Source: an uncultured Acidobacteriota bacterium
GTDB lineage: Bacteria; Acidobacteriota; Thermoanaerobaculia; Gp7-AA8
NCBI GenBank assembly: GCA_937870635.1
Contig: CALMZP010000053.1
Location: 80,352 to 144,351, forward strand
DNA: 64,000 nt
Reading direction: 5' to 3'
The first letter of the stretch is position 1, and every line of letters begins with the position of its first letter. This document shows positions 1 through 8,424 of this stretch, piece after piece. The translations under genes and the position numbers were made by a program. A model generated the notes under the pieces. It ran no database searches, had not been told where the DNA came from, and was given only the letters and a program-made list of their open reading frames with translations.

Positions 1-630
1 GCCGTCTCGCATCACGGCCGTGTCGATTACGCGCACGACGTGAAGTTTCCGCTCATCGTCAAGCCGTCGTCCGAGGATGGGTCGATCGGAATCGACGTCG
101 GATCCGTCGTGACGTCCGTCAAGGAGCTGATGGAGCGCATCGACCGGCTTCACGGCGAGTTCGATTGTCCGGTGCTGATCGAGGAATACATCGAAGGCCG
201 CGAGATCTACGCGGCGTTCGTCGGCAACGCATCACCCGAGGCGCTGCCGCTGGTCGAGCTCGACCTTTCCAGGCTCCCTCCCGATACGCCGCGCATCGCC
301 GGGCGCGAGGTGAAGTTCGAGCGGGACAGCGAGATCTATCGCCTGACGAAATCCGCACTCGCCGAGAATCTGGATGAAGATGCGATCGAGCGGCTGCAGG
401 AAGCAGGCAGGACCGCCTATCGCGCCCTTCGTCTGCGCGACTACGGCCGCATCGACATGCGCCTGACGAGCGAAGGCGACATCTACGTCATCGAAGCCAA
501 TCCGAATCCGTGGCTCTCATCGTCCGCGGAATTCGCGATCGCCGCGCGTGGCAGCGAACGGACATATACCGAGGCGATCGGGGCGATCATCGACGCGGCA
601 AGGTCGCGCTACCCGCACCGGTTCAAATGA
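1..630 (+). CDS. ATP-grasp ligase, D-alanine--D-alanine ligase-like (5'-truncated)
   Basis: The reading frame is open from the first base, so the gene begins outside the window; only about 209 C-terminal residues are seen. It shows the ATP-grasp signatures of the Ddl family: the nucleotide-binding lysine in PLIVKPSSEDGSIGI, the acidic IEEYIEGREIY strand, and the metal-binding end IEANPNPWLS. Ddl joins two D-alanines for peptidoglycan in the cytosol, but the same fold occurs in other peptide ligases. The C-terminus is not a perfect Ddl match, so the substrate is inferred. A GC-rich palindrome begins directly after the stop codon. Confidence 0.8.
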   Translation, partial: AVSHHGRVDYAHDVKFPLIVKPSSEDGSIGIDVGSVVTSVKELMERIDRLHGEFDCPVLIEEYIEGREIYAAFVGNASPEALPLVELDLSRLPPDTPRIAGREVKFERDSEIYRLTKSALAENLDEDAIERLQEAGRTAYRALRLRDYGRIDMRLTSEGDIYVIEANPNPWLSSSAEFAIAARGSERTYTEAIGAIIDAARSRYPHRFK

Positions 631-631
631 C

Positions 632-656
632 CGGAGTGCGGCAGCTTGCTGCCGCG
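632..656. repeat. Family B palindrome (GCGGCAGC-TT-GCTGCCGC type)
   Basis: Perfect short palindrome GCGGCAGCTTGCTGCCGC preceded by GGAGT, immediately after the ligase stop. Related copies lie at 25283-25359, 33868-33954, 44713-44742 (degenerate) and 52276-52325. It could fold as a hairpin in RNA from either strand; no T-run follows, so a terminator role is not shown. Confidence 0.8.
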
Positions 657-738
657 ATCAGCGCACCAGCCGTCCGGCAAGCTGGCCGGTCAACGGAAGG
701 CAGCGGCAGGGGCTGCCGGCGCGTTCGTTCGCTCCATT

Positions 739-838
739 GTCATCCGAGCGTAGCGAGGGACCTGGGTGTGATGGGGGCGCGAAGATCATTCCACGTGCCG
801 CCCGGCCCCCGGGTCCCTCGCTCACGCTCGGGATGACA
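739..838. repeat. Family A ~100-bp inverted repeat
   Basis: The left arm starts GTCATCCGAGCGTAGCGAGG and continues GACCTGGG; the right arm is its imperfect inverse, ending CTCGGGATGACA, with about 35 bp between them. A second full copy is at 53219-53320. Single arms occur at 26869-26897 and 59413-59439, and a diverged relative at 39381-39445. It sits in the gap between a plus-strand and a minus-strand gene end (convergent genes). Confidence 0.85.
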
Positions 839-854
839 GCTGATTACCCGCCAC

Positions 855-1313
855 TCAGAGCGGTACATCCTTCAATTCGAACGTCTCCCAGAACCGCACT
901 CCCCTCGCTTCGAACTCGATCTCGGCCTTGATCGAGACCGGGTCGGTGCGGCGCGCGTTGGCTGCGGCTCTCGCGGTGACGCGAACCGGGAAGATGTCGG
1001 TCTGCGCGGCTTCCAGAAATCCGTTGATCACGCTCTCGGACGGCTCGAGCGTGATCCGCTGGTTGTCCGGCGTGGTCAGTCTGATCGTCCGGATCATGAT
1101 CGATTCCGTTGCACGGTTGGTGATGCGGACCGCCAGATTCAGCGGGGCCGTGCTTCCCGGCGCACATGAGAGCGATCCGATCGGACGGATCATGACGTCG
1201 CTCGGCGACATTCCCTCGGGCCGCGACGCTGGTCGGGCCGCGGGCGGGGGCGGCACCGAGGTCATGCAGGCCGCAAAGACAAGAACGATCAGGAGCAAAC
1301 AATTCGGTCGCAT
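855..1313 (-). CDS. Small secreted lipoprotein, function unknown
   Basis: About 152 residues from the start chosen at 1313, which puts a classic lipoprotein signal at the N-terminus (MRPNCLLLIVLVFAAC, lipobox FAAC). An upstream in-frame start at 1346 would add 11 unlikely residues before the signal. After a proline-rich linker the body reads like a beta-sandwich (LNLAVRITNRATESIMIRTIRL), reminiscent of accessory domains that bind or stabilise envelope proteins. No catalytic motif is visible and I do not recognise a named family. It is probably anchored at the inner face of the outer membrane or the outer face of the inner membrane. Confidence 0.6.
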   Translation of the reverse strand: MRPNCLLLIVLVFAACMTSVPPPPAARPASRPEGMSPSDVMIRPIGSLSCAPGSTAPLNLAVRITNRATESIMIRTIRLTTPDNQRITLEPSESVINGFLEAAQTDIFPVRVTARAAANARRTDPVSIKAEIEFEARGVRFWETFELKDVPL

Positions 1314-1320
1314 TCGCCCC

Positions 1321-1650
1321 TCATCTTCGCACATGGGATCCGTCACCTCGATCCGCCTTGTAGATGCCCGCTTTGCTCATCGCCAGGCGCAGCTCGTCCT
1401 GGAGCTGACCGGCGCTGGCCTCCACGACGATGAGACGCTTCGCCTTTTCGAGCGGCTCGCGCAACGCGTCGATCGGGAACGGCCAGAGAGTGATCGGCCG
1501 GAAAAGGCCGGCGCGGATGCCTTCGCGCCGCAGCACTTCGACGGCGCCTTTCGCCATTCTCGCCGGCGTGTTGCACGCGACGATCAGCACTTCGGCATCA
1601 TTAAGAACGGTCTGGGCCGCTCTTTTCGAGGCGTCGTCGTGGTGCTCATG
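1321..1650 (-). pseudogene. Relic of 2-oxoacid:ferredoxin oxidoreductase alpha subunit (VorB/KorA C-terminal domain)
   Basis: An open frame here carries a recognisable transketolase-C-like segment of a VorB/KorA alpha subunit: AEVLIVACNTPARMAKGAVE and GLFRPITLWPFP, then KRLIVVEASAGQLQDELRLA. A full subunit is about 350-380 residues; only about 90 are present. The N-terminal catalytic region is absent, and the tail normally ending near YGRYGG is replaced by unrelated sequence. The extended frame to 1779 overlaps the next gene and is not alpha-subunit sequence. No partner beta or gamma genes are nearby. I regard it as a two-end-truncated remnant. Confidence 0.65.
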
Positions 1651-1750
1651 CAGCCACGATAGGCAGCCCGCGAACGAGGGACGATGTTGCTCCACACATC
1701 CGCAGGTGACGACACCCACTCGGGGGTTTTGCGGCATTCGGCCGTGGTCC

Positions 1751-2212
1751 CTATTCTCGAAACGCCGGATGGACGACATCCTTCGCGTTCACAGGCTTGA
1801 GCTCGGCCATCGCCTTGGAAGCTTCCTCCTCACCGACCACGGTGAGCGTCGTATTCGGCTTTCGGCCGCCCATGACCAGGCTGGCACGGATGAAGACCGT
1901 CTGGCCCGGCTGCAGATCCACCTTGAGCGTCGACATCGACTTGTCCTTGTCCGAAAAGACGTCCTTGTCACGCGCCGCAAACTCATACGTTCCTGGTGCG
2001 AGAGTGCGGGTCCAGACCACGCCGTTTGCGAGATTGAGCAGCGGCTCACCGTTGATGCGGATCGGCGCGCGATAAATGCGGGCGACGATCCGGCTCTCGC
2101 GATAGAGATGAACGGTCGCCATCCCGGCCGGTTCTTGCGCGTATGCGAGATCTCCGAAACAGACAAACAGCAGGATTGCTGCAGCAGCAAGGCGTGAAGT
2201 CACGATGACCAT
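1751..2212 (-). CDS. Secreted DUF2846-like protein
   Basis: 153 residues with a cleavable signal peptide (ILLFVCFGDLAYAQ). The body resembles DUF2846 proteins: ATVHLYRESRIVARIYRAPI, then GEPLLNLANGVVWTRTLAPG and YEF, a small beta-rich domain common in periplasmic or lipoprotein products that present short beta-strands. Function is not known. It is a lone minus-strand gene whose 3' end runs 29 bp into the extended frame of the downstream oxidoreductase relic. Confidence 0.65.
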   Translation of the reverse strand: MVIVTSRLAAAAILLFVCFGDLAYAQEPAGMATVHLYRESRIVARIYRAPIRINGEPLLNLANGVVWTRTLAPGTYEFAARDKDVFSDKDKSMSTLKVDLQPGQTVFIRASLVMGGRKPNTTLTVVGEEEASKAMAELKPVNAKDVVHPAFRE

Positions 2213-2305
2213 CTCCCGAGGTTTTGGTGTGTGCGCCGATTATACAAGCCCGCCAGCGATCTCACACGGAGCGTGGATCGACGTGGCGCCGGCTCAGCCG
2301 GCGAT

Positions 2306-2333
2306 CCGCGGGCGGGATCGCCCGCGGCTCCAC
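2306..2333. repeat. Family C palindrome (GCGGGCG-R-TCGCCCGC)
   Basis: CCGCGGGCGGGATCGCCCGCGG followed by CTCCAC. This is one of about a dozen copies of a hairpin whose core is CGCGGGCGAGGTCGCCCGCG and which is usually flanked by CTCCAC on one side. Other copies: 5279-5304, 5315-5340, 9087-9115, 13495-13529, 18716-18743, three at 22048-22151, 28126-28152, 38466-38492, 52332-52360 and a degenerate one near 37476. Confidence 0.85.
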
Positions 2334-2442
2334 TCGAAGTTCGAGGTCGAAGGCCGAAGGTCGAAGCGCCCCGAAGCCACCGCTCTCGAGAATGCCCACG
2401 AAACGAACTCGAAGAAGTCCAGGGTCCAGGGTCCAAAAGCCC

Positions 2443-2634
2443 TCACCGCCGGACGACGAACTCGTTCGAGACGCGCATCTCCACCGGCAGCTCTTCGCCG
2501 AATGGCCTGGCATCGCGATCGAAGGACCGCAGGACGCCGTACCAGACGATCCGATACGTCCCCGGATCGACGACGCCCTGGCGCTTCTCCGGATAGTCCG
2601 ATGGGTGGAAAGGTACCGTCGATCTACGGTCCAC
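2443..2634 (-). pseudogene. Possible 3' remnant of an unidentified gene
   Basis: A 63-residue frame that reads like authentic beta-rich protein (VDPGTYRIVWYGVLRSFDRD, ELPVEMRVSNEFVVRR) but has no proper N-terminus or signal. It may be the tail of a lost gene, with the 45-residue frame just upstream (2656-2793) as another piece of the same locus in a different frame. No family recognised. Confidence 0.3.
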
Positions 2635-2655
2635 CAGGCGACTCGAGGTGCGCCG

Positions 2656-2793
2656 TCACTGAGACGCCAGATCGACGAGGCGGTGCCCCTGCTGCTCGAT
2701 GATGCGGGCCAGCTCGAGGCGCTCGGCCTTTCCCGGGGCGGGCCGCAGCAGAAGTCTCGCCGCGCCGGCGATCCCGTTCGTGAGGGCATCCAT
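2656..2793 (-). CDS. Short ORF, 45 residues, unknown
   Basis: Starts 23 bp after the J-domain gene stop on the same strand. The product (MDALTNGIAGAARLLLRP... ARIIEQQGHRLVDLASQ) is plausible as an amphipathic helix pair but has no Shine-Dalgarno sequence. It could be a genuine small gene of the J-protein operon or the N-terminal piece of a broken gene. No function assigned. Confidence 0.3.
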   Translation of the reverse strand: MDALTNGIAGAARLLLRPAPGKAERLELARIIEQQGHRLVDLASQ

Positions 2794-2816
2794 TATGGTT
2801 GGGATGGTAACCGCGT

Positions 2817-3272
2817 TCACCTCCGTGAGCGCCTGATTCTCATCAGCAGGACGAAAACAACCGCAAACAGGGCCGCAGCGACGATCAGGCCGCCCATTGT
2901 GGGCCGCCGCAACAGAATGAAAAAGGCAGTGAATGCCAGGACGAAAACCCAGACGAGCGTGGCCCGCGCCGCACTCGCCGCACCTTGGGGCACCCCCGGC
3001 GGCGACCACCGCGTGCGCGTCCCGCCGCGGGCCGACTGAACCACCGCCAGCGCCTCGTTGATCCGCTTCAACTTCTCCTCGGCTTTGCGCCGCACCGATG
3101 CATCGTTGGCGAAACGATCCGGATGCCAGACCTTGCTCAGGTCGCGATGGGCCGCCTTGATCTCCTCGTCCGACGCAGCGGGCGAAACCTCGAGGATTCG
3201 ATAAGCCTCGTCCAGAAGCATTTCCGCATTCTGACCGAAAGTCGCCTCGGCCGAGGCCGCGACTGATAGCAT
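2817..3272 (-). CDS. J-domain protein with two C-terminal membrane segments
   Basis: 151 residues. Residues about 22-78 form a J-domain (LLDEAYRILEVSPAASDEEI) with the diagnostic HPD at 50-52 (VWHPDRF), the motif that stimulates the Hsp70 ATPase. A basic linker follows, then two hydrophobic helices (about 104-120 and 125-144) and a basic tail, so it is likely membrane-anchored with the J-domain in the cytosol, recruiting DnaK. Glycine-rich and zinc domains of classical DnaJ are absent. The gene is divergent from hflK with only 27 bp between starts, so an internal start at 3221 (MLLDEAYRIL) is possible. The neighbourhood suggests a role in membrane-protein quality control. Confidence 0.8.
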   Translation of the reverse strand: MLSVAASAEATFGQNAEMLLDEAYRILEVSPAASDEEIKAAHRDLSKVWHPDRFANDASVRRKAEEKLKRINEALAVVQSARGGTRTRWSPPGVPQGAASAARATLVWVFVLAFTAFFILLRRPTMGGLIVAAALFAVVFVLLMRIRRSRR

Positions 3273-3299
3273 CGCCTCGGTCCAGATCGGAGGTTTCGC

Positions 3300-4283
3300 A
3301 TGAATGGCGACACGAGGGTCTATCAGTTCCGGTCACCGCGCTTCACCGGAAAGCACGTGATCATCGCCGCGCTTGCGATCATCGCGATCCTGCTGATCAC
3401 GAGCACGTGGTTCACGGTCGATCCCGAAGAGACGGGCGTGGTGCTGCGGTTCGGACGCTTCGCGCGGACCGTACCGTCCGGCCTGCATCTCAAGCTCCCC
3501 TTCCCGTTCGAGAGCGTCGTCAAGGTACCGGTTGAGCGCCAGCTGAAGGAGGAGTTCGGATTCCGGACCCTCGAGGCGGGCGTCCGGACCGAATACTCGA
3601 AAGAAGATCTCGAAGAGGAATCGCTGATGCTGACGGGCGACCTCAACGTCGCCGTCGTCGAGTGGACCGCGCAGTTCCGGGTTCGTGATCCCTACAAGTA
3701 CCTGTTCAAGGTGCGAAATGTCCGTCAGACGTTTCGCGACATGAACGAGACCGTGATGCGCGAGGTCGTCGGCGACCGCAGCGTCAACGAGGTGCTGACG
3801 GTCGGCCGGCAGGAGATCGCCCTCGAGGTCGAGCAGCGGCTTCAGGCCCTGTGCGACCAGTACGAGACCGGGATCAAGGTCGAGCAGATCGTGCTGCAGG
3901 ACGTCAATCCTCCGGATGCCGTCAAACCGTCGTTCAACGAGGTCAATCAGGCGCAGCAGGAGCGCGAGAAGATGATCAATCAGGCTCGCGCCGACTACAA
4001 CCAGGTCATTCCGCGCGCGCGTGGCGAAGCACTCCAGACGCTCGAACAGGCCAAGGGCTTCGCGACTGATCGAGTCAATCGCGCCCGGGGCGACGCCGAG
4101 CTGTTCACGCAGGTTCACGCCGCGTACAGCCGGGCGCCCGAGGTGACCCGGCGTCGCATGTATCTCGAGACGATGGGTGTGATCTACCCGAAGGTGAAGC
4201 GGAAGATCGTGCTCGACGAGGCGCTGCGTGGCGTCCTTCCGCTTCTTCCGCTCCAGGAAACGACGCAGGCGGTGAAGCCATGA
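3300..4283 (+). CDS. hflK: HflK, SPFH/prohibitin-family FtsH modulator
   Basis: 327 residues. One N-terminal transmembrane helix (about 19-38: HVIIAALAIIAILLITSTWF) is followed by a band-7/SPFH domain (ETGVVLRFGRFARTVPSGLH) and a long coiled coil. HflK and HflC form a large membrane cage around the FtsH protease and restrain its attack on membrane proteins. The start at 3300 is preceded by GGAGG at good spacing. The stop overlaps the start of hflC by 4 bp (ATGA), so the pair is translationally coupled. It lacks the glycine-rich N-terminal extension of enterobacterial HflK. Confidence 0.92.
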   Translation: MNGDTRVYQFRSPRFTGKHVIIAALAIIAILLITSTWFTVDPEETGVVLRFGRFARTVPSGLHLKLPFPFESVVKVPVERQLKEEFGFRTLEAGVRTEYSKEDLEEESLMLTGDLNVAVVEWTAQFRVRDPYKYLFKVRNVRQTFRDMNETVMREVVGDRSVNEVLTVGRQEIALEVEQRLQALCDQYETGIKVEQIVLQDVNPPDAVKPSFNEVNQAQQEREKMINQARADYNQVIPRARGEALQTLEQAKGFATDRVNRARGDAELFTQVHAAYSRAPEVTRRRMYLETMGVIYPKVKRKIVLDEALRGVLPLLPLQETTQAVKP

Positions 4284-5215
4284 GAGAGATTCGCATCGCC
4301 GCCGTTGCCATCCTCATCCTGTTTCTGGTGGTCATACTCTCCTCGGCCCTCTTTACGGTAAAAGAGAGCGAGCAGGTGGTCATCACCCAGTTCGGCAAAC
4401 CTGTCGGCCGGCCGATCAGCACGCCGGGGCTCCACGTCAAGATGCCGTTCATCCAGGACGTTCACGCCTTCGAGAAACGGTTCCTGGAGTGGGACGGCGA
4501 CCCCAACCAGATTCCGACCAAGGACAAGCGATTCATCTGGGTCGACTCCTACGCGCGCTGGCGCATCACCGATCCGCTTCTCTTCTTCCAGCGCCTTCGC
4601 GACGAGAACGGAGCACAATCGCGGCTCGACGACATCCTCGACGGCGAGACCCGGAACACCATCGCCAAGCACGAGTTGATCGATCTGGTCCGCGCGACGA
4701 ACCGGCCGTTCGTGATCACCGGCGATGCGATCGAGACCGAGCCGGGCGACGTCGAGAAGGTCCATTTCGGCCGGGACAAGCTCACCGCCGAAGTCCTCCA
4801 GAACGCTCGACGCCGTACAGGGGACCTCGGCATCGAGATCCTCGACTTCCGGATCAAACGGATCAACTATGTCAACGAAGTGCGGCAGGAGGTTTACGCC
4901 CGCATGATCTCCGAACGGAAGCGGATCGCGGAGCGGTACCGATCGGAAGGCGCCGGCGAGGCGGCACGCATCGCCGGCGAGCGTCAGCGCGAACTGCAGG
5001 TCATCGCCTCGGAGGCGTACCGCCAGGCACAGGAGATTCGCGGCAAGGCCGACGCGACGGCGTCCGACATCTATGCCGCGGCGTACGGCCGCGACGCAGA
5101 GTTCTATCGTTTCCTCAAGAGCATGGGCACGCTGGAGACGAGCATCGACGCCGAGACCGTGCTCGTGCTCTCGACGGATGGCGATCTCCTGCGCTACATG
5201 AACGCGCCAAGGTGA
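4280..5215 (+). CDS. hflC: HflC, SPFH/prohibitin-family FtsH modulator
   Basis: 311 residues. One N-terminal membrane helix (IAAVAILILFLVVILSSALF), then the SPFH domain (QVVITQFGKPVGRPISTPGL; FEKRFLEWDG) and a C-terminal helical region (RSEGAGEAARIAGERQ; QAQEIRGKADATASDIYA), typical of HflC. It is the second member of the HflKC cage. It overlaps hflK by 4 bp and ends the operon; a double family C repeat follows within 70 bp. Length is close to the family norm and nothing appears to be missing. Confidence 0.92.
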   Translation: MREIRIAAVAILILFLVVILSSALFTVKESEQVVITQFGKPVGRPISTPGLHVKMPFIQDVHAFEKRFLEWDGDPNQIPTKDKRFIWVDSYARWRITDPLLFFQRLRDENGAQSRLDDILDGETRNTIAKHELIDLVRATNRPFVITGDAIETEPGDVEKVHFGRDKLTAEVLQNARRRTGDLGIEILDFRIKRINYVNEVRQEVYARMISERKRIAERYRSEGAGEAARIAGERQRELQVIASEAYRQAQEIRGKADATASDIYAAAYGRDAEFYRFLKSMGTLETSIDAETVLVLSTDGDLLRYMNAPR

Positions 5216-5278
5216 CGGTCTCCGCCGCCGATCCCCGGCCCGCGTGTCCGCGAGGCCCTGAAGCTCGGGCGCAAATCT

Positions 5279-5340
5279 GTGGAGCGCGGGCGACCTCGCC
5301 CGCGAACGACGAGACGCGGGCGGGGTCGCCCGCGCTCTAC
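5279..5340. repeat. Two family C palindromes in tandem
   Basis: GTGGAGCGCGGGCGACCTCG (copy 1, 5279-5304, inverted) and CGCGGGCGGGGTCGCCCGCG (copy 2, 5315-5340) lie 10 bp apart in opposite orientation, downstream of hflC. Opposed tandem copies could form a larger cruciform. A weaker related arm (GGCGGTTCGACCGCGCTCCA) follows at about 5357-5376. Confidence 0.8.
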
Positions 5341-5392
5341 TTTGTTGATTCGCGAGGCGGTTCGACCGCGCTCCACGTAAAATCATCGCCCC

Positions 5393-6046
5393 GTGACCAC
5401 CAAGGGCGACGACGAGCGGCGGCACGCCGAGAGGTTCGCGCTTCCCAAGAAGGCGAACGCCACATTCGGCGGATTCGAAGCGCAAATCGTCGAGGTCAGC
5501 CTCATTGGCTGTCAGATCGAGCACACTGACCGCATCGCGCCGCGGTCTCATCTGCCCCTCCGCTTCAAATGGCGGGGCGAACAGGTGCGCCTGGAAGCCA
5601 CGGTCATGCGCTCGGAGATGCGCTCGATCGGCGGTAAGCCGGCGTACGCATCGGGGCTTTCCTTTTGCGATTCGGCTGACCAGTCCCCACCGGTCATCCG
5701 TCAGATCGTGCGCTGGCTCGCTGATGCCATGAAGGCGGCTGCGCACGTCGAAGATCCGCGGCCGGTGGCTGCACCAGCAGCGGGGTCCGCTCCTTTTCTT
5801 CGCGGCGATGAAGAAGAGCCGGAGCCGGTATCGGCTCCCTATCTCCGGTGCGTATTGAGCGCGGGGAAATGGGAGCGATTGTTCGTCGAGGTCCCCGATC
5901 AGCCGGCCGAGGGTTTCACGATCGTGGCGCCGACGAACGATTCGGAAGTCGAGGTCCTCTGCCGGGCATATGCAGCCGCAAATCCTCAGAAGCGCGGCCA
6001 GATGCGCGCGGCGTTCGAGCACGCGATCGCTCACAGCCGGCAATGA
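5393..6046 (+). CDS. PilZ-domain protein
   Basis: 217 residues from a GTG start. The N-terminal half matches PilZ: basic DDERRHAERF (the R-x3-R-type c-di-GMP-binding motif lies in RRHAERF), then the VEVSLIGCQIEHTDRI strand (degenerate D/N-x-S-x3-G), and the barrel (LPLRFKWRGEQVRLEATV). The middle is a proline/alanine/acidic linker (residues about 120-150). The C-terminal 65 residues form an extra alpha/beta segment I do not recognise. It probably responds to cyclic-di-GMP in the cytosol. Its stop overlaps the ATG of the next, broken gene by 3 bases. Confidence 0.72.
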   Translation: MTTKGDDERRHAERFALPKKANATFGGFEAQIVEVSLIGCQIEHTDRIAPRSHLPLRFKWRGEQVRLEATVMRSEMRSIGGKPAYASGLSFCDSADQSPPVIRQIVRWLADAMKAAAHVEDPRPVAAPAAGSAPFLRGDEEEPEPVSAPYLRCVLSAGKWERLFVEVPDQPAEGFTIVAPTNDSEVEVLCRAYAAANPQKRGQMRAAFEHAIAHSRQ

Positions 6047-6802
6047 AAGGAGAATGCGACTACGGCTCCCCCGAGGTCCTGAAACTCGAGGCCGTTGAAA
6101 AACCGGTGCCGACGGACGATCAGGTTCTCGTAAAAGTTCACGCGGCCTCCGTCAATCCACTCGATTACCACTACATGCGGGGCACGCCCTTCGTGATACG
6201 CCTCGACGGCGGGCTGCGCCGCCCGAAGCCCCCCCGGCTCGGCGTCGACTTCGCCGGTACGGTGGAAGCGGTCGGACCGAACGTCAGGGAGATGAAACCG
6301 GGGGACGAGGTCTTCGGTGGAAGAACTGGCGCGTTCGCCGAGTATGTCGTCGCGACCGAGGGAAGGCTGGTCAGGAAGCCGGAGAACATCAGCTTCGAGC
6401 AGGCCGCCGCCGTGCCGATTGCGGGAGTGCCCGCGCTGCAGGCGCTTCGCGACAAAGCCCGGGTGAAAGCGGGGCATCGAGTCCTGATCAACGGGGCGTC
6501 GGGTGGCGTGGGCACCTTTGCCGTCCAGATCGCGAAATCGCTCGGCGCACACGTGACCGCGGTCTGCAGCACGCGCAACGTCGAGCTCGTTCGGTCCCTC
6601 GGTGCCGATGAAGCCATCCATGATCATGGCGACAATCACGAAGGACGATCTCGCCATCCTCAGCGACTTGATGCGAAGCGGAAAGGTCACGCCGGTCATC
6701 GACCGGAGCTATCCCCTGAGCGAGGTCCCCGAGGCCGTGCGGTATCTGGAGACGGGCCGCGCGCGGGGGAAGGTGATCATCAAGGTCGAGGCCGGCAGAT
6801 GA
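6043..6802 (+). pseudogene. Broken zinc-type/quinone oxidoreductase (MDR family) with internal deletion
   Basis: The first 190 residues are a good MDR oxidoreductase: GSPEVLKLEAVEKPVP, HAASVNPLDYHYMRGTPF, GVDFAGTVEAVG, and the NAD(P)-binding loop LINGASGGVGTFAVQIAKSL. At about 6620-6635 the frame shifts: the first frame degenerates after GADEAI, while the +1 frame picks up the family C-terminus (ITKDDLAILSDLMRSGK; YPLSEVPEAVRYLETGRARG) to a stop at 6802. The intervening 80-100 residues of the Rossmann half are missing. Part of the N-terminal strand also looks shortened. This is a real internal deletion or an assembly join. Confidence 0.8.
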
Positions 6803-7003
6803 GCTCCTCTCCGTGAGCTCCCTTGGTGGATGACCCACCTGGCGAGGCCAGCGAGACGTCGCCGAATCCACCATCTTCGATCACGAGGCAATAGGCCGTC
6901 AGCGCGCAGTCAGGCGTTGACCGGCGCCCGCTCGAGACTCCGCGTCGTTCCACTTTGCGACGTCGACGTCACCGTCTATCCTCTCTGACTGCAGAGGTCC
7001 GAC

Positions 7004-7597
7004 ATGGAACGAACCCACCTGAACGTTGGCGCGAGGCTGGCGCTGCTCGCTTCCATTCTCCTCACCATGACAGCCGCCTGCTCAAAGGGCGAAGCGCCGA
7101 GCGATGTCTCGCCGACCGATCCGAGTGGCTGGTGGAACACGTGGAAGGTGGAGAAGGTCGAGTATCCGGCGGGCACGCTCTTCGAGTTCGAAACGATCTA
7201 CACGGATGGATCGCGGCACACTCGAACCCTGGGGGTCCACACAGTGGAGCCGGCTCCGGGCGGCGGGTTCAACGTCACAGTCGCGGACGGCGCGATTTTT
7301 CAACGCTGGCCGATCCCGCCCCCAGTAGCCCCCGCCGGCCCGATTCAGACGCGGAATAAGGATCTCGTTTCGGTGACCACACCGGCCGGAACATTTCTGG
7401 CCGGCCGTCTGTGGCGTACGGAGAGACGTGGAAACGTCCCTTACGAAACGGACACATGGGTCGTGCCTGGGATTCCGCTGCCTGTCCAGACCTGGTCGCG
7501 CCCTGTGACCGACAAACATCTCTACGATCCTCCATCCGGCGACACCATTCCTCCGGGAACGTTTCTGGAGAGGCTCGTTCGGATTCAGAAGCAATGA
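7004..7597 (+). CDS. Lipoprotein, paralogue of the 8425-9051 product
   Basis: 197 residues. Lipoprotein signal LALLASILLTMTAAC followed by a secreted domain rich in Trp, Tyr and Pro. Key stretches (FEFETIYTDGSRH; VTTPAGTFLAGRLW; IPLPVQTWSRPVTDKHLYD) recur almost unchanged in the 8425 gene, so the two are duplicates. No known family or catalytic motif recognised. The stop overlaps the ATG of the next gene by 3 bases (ATGA), which suggests a three-gene operon. Confidence 0.7.
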   Translation: MERTHLNVGARLALLASILLTMTAACSKGEAPSDVSPTDPSGWWNTWKVEKVEYPAGTLFEFETIYTDGSRHTRTLGVHTVEPAPGGGFNVTVADGAIFQRWPIPPPVAPAGPIQTRNKDLVSVTTPAGTFLAGRLWRTERRGNVPYETDTWVVPGIPLPVQTWSRPVTDKHLYDPPSGDTIPPGTFLERLVRIQKQ

Positions 7598-8415
7598 GAG
7601 CGTTCATCTCCGCATCGCTCGTTCTGGTGGCCGCGATGGGTGAGGCGGGCGATCCCATCGCAAATTGCCAGCGTGAGGTTCAGGGGACCAAGATTCGAAT
7701 GACCGCCACGATCGGAGTCCTTCGCAAGGATCTCCTGACGAGACTCAACGAAGTCGACATTGCGAAGTACTGTCAATGCGTTCACCGCGCGCTGCGTGAA
7801 GAACTCGGTGACGCGCTGTACGAACGCAGTCATGCCGTGGAGTCCGAGCTGACCACGTCAGAGCTCATGAAACACTACGAGACGAATACGAAGGCCGAGA
7901 TTCGATGCGTTGAAGAACAGGTCGGCAAGCCCCCCCAGAGCACCTCGGCGAGATCTCCTGAGGACCTCTACCGGCGGTTCATGCGGGCAACCGTCACGTC
8001 CCGCACGGTCGGCGGCCTTCGACTGGGGGACGGCAAGGATGCGCTGTTCAAAGTCCTTGGCCCGACGAAGACTTTCGAGCGGACGCCGGACGGTGGGGAG
8101 CGGTTCTTCTATGGCTCGAACGCGAACGAGGTCGTCGTCTCCATTTCGCCCGCTCCGCGACAGACGGTCCGTCAGATCGCGCTCAACTACCGTTTCCAGG
8201 GACAGACGCCGGGAGGCGGACGGATGGGCGATCGGCGCGAGAAGATCAAACAGACGTATCCGGGAAAGCTCGCTGCCGACTTTCCTCAGTACGCGGTGTA
8301 TTGCGACGGAACGGCGTTCCTTTTCAGTGCGAGCGGCACCCGCCTGCAGGAAATTCGTCTGTCTGCCCTCGATTCGGACCCATTCAAGAATGATCGCCTG
8401 AGAAACTGCCCGTGA
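7594..8415 (+). CDS. Secreted protein of unknown function
   Basis: 273 residues from the ATG overlapping the previous stop. A short signal peptide (RAFISASLVLVAAMGEAG) is followed by a cysteine-containing helical half (NCQREVQ; YCQCVHRALREELGD; IRCVEEQ), reminiscent of small secreted helical domains, and a beta-rich C-terminal half (GGLRLGDGKDALFKVLGPTK; YAVYCDGTAFLFSASG). The C-terminal half resembles domains that recognise a repeated GxLRLGxxxxxVxxxLG pattern in secreted proteins. It is sandwiched between two lipoprotein paralogues. I do not recognise a family and assign no function. Confidence 0.6.
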   Translation: MRAFISASLVLVAAMGEAGDPIANCQREVQGTKIRMTATIGVLRKDLLTRLNEVDIAKYCQCVHRALREELGDALYERSHAVESELTTSELMKHYETNTKAEIRCVEEQVGKPPQSTSARSPEDLYRRFMRATVTSRTVGGLRLGDGKDALFKVLGPTKTFERTPDGGERFFYGSNANEVVVSISPAPRQTVRQIALNYRFQGQTPGGGRMGDRREKIKQTYPGKLAADFPQYAVYCDGTAFLFSASGTRLQEIRLSALDSDPFKNDRLRNCP

Positions 8416-8424
8416 GGCCCTGAC

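Noticed and set aside
4184..6043. A 619-residue open frame on the minus strand opposite hflC and the PilZ gene.
   Set aside because: It is the antisense of well-supported hflC and PilZ genes; composition is that of a GC-rich shadow frame with no recognisable domain.
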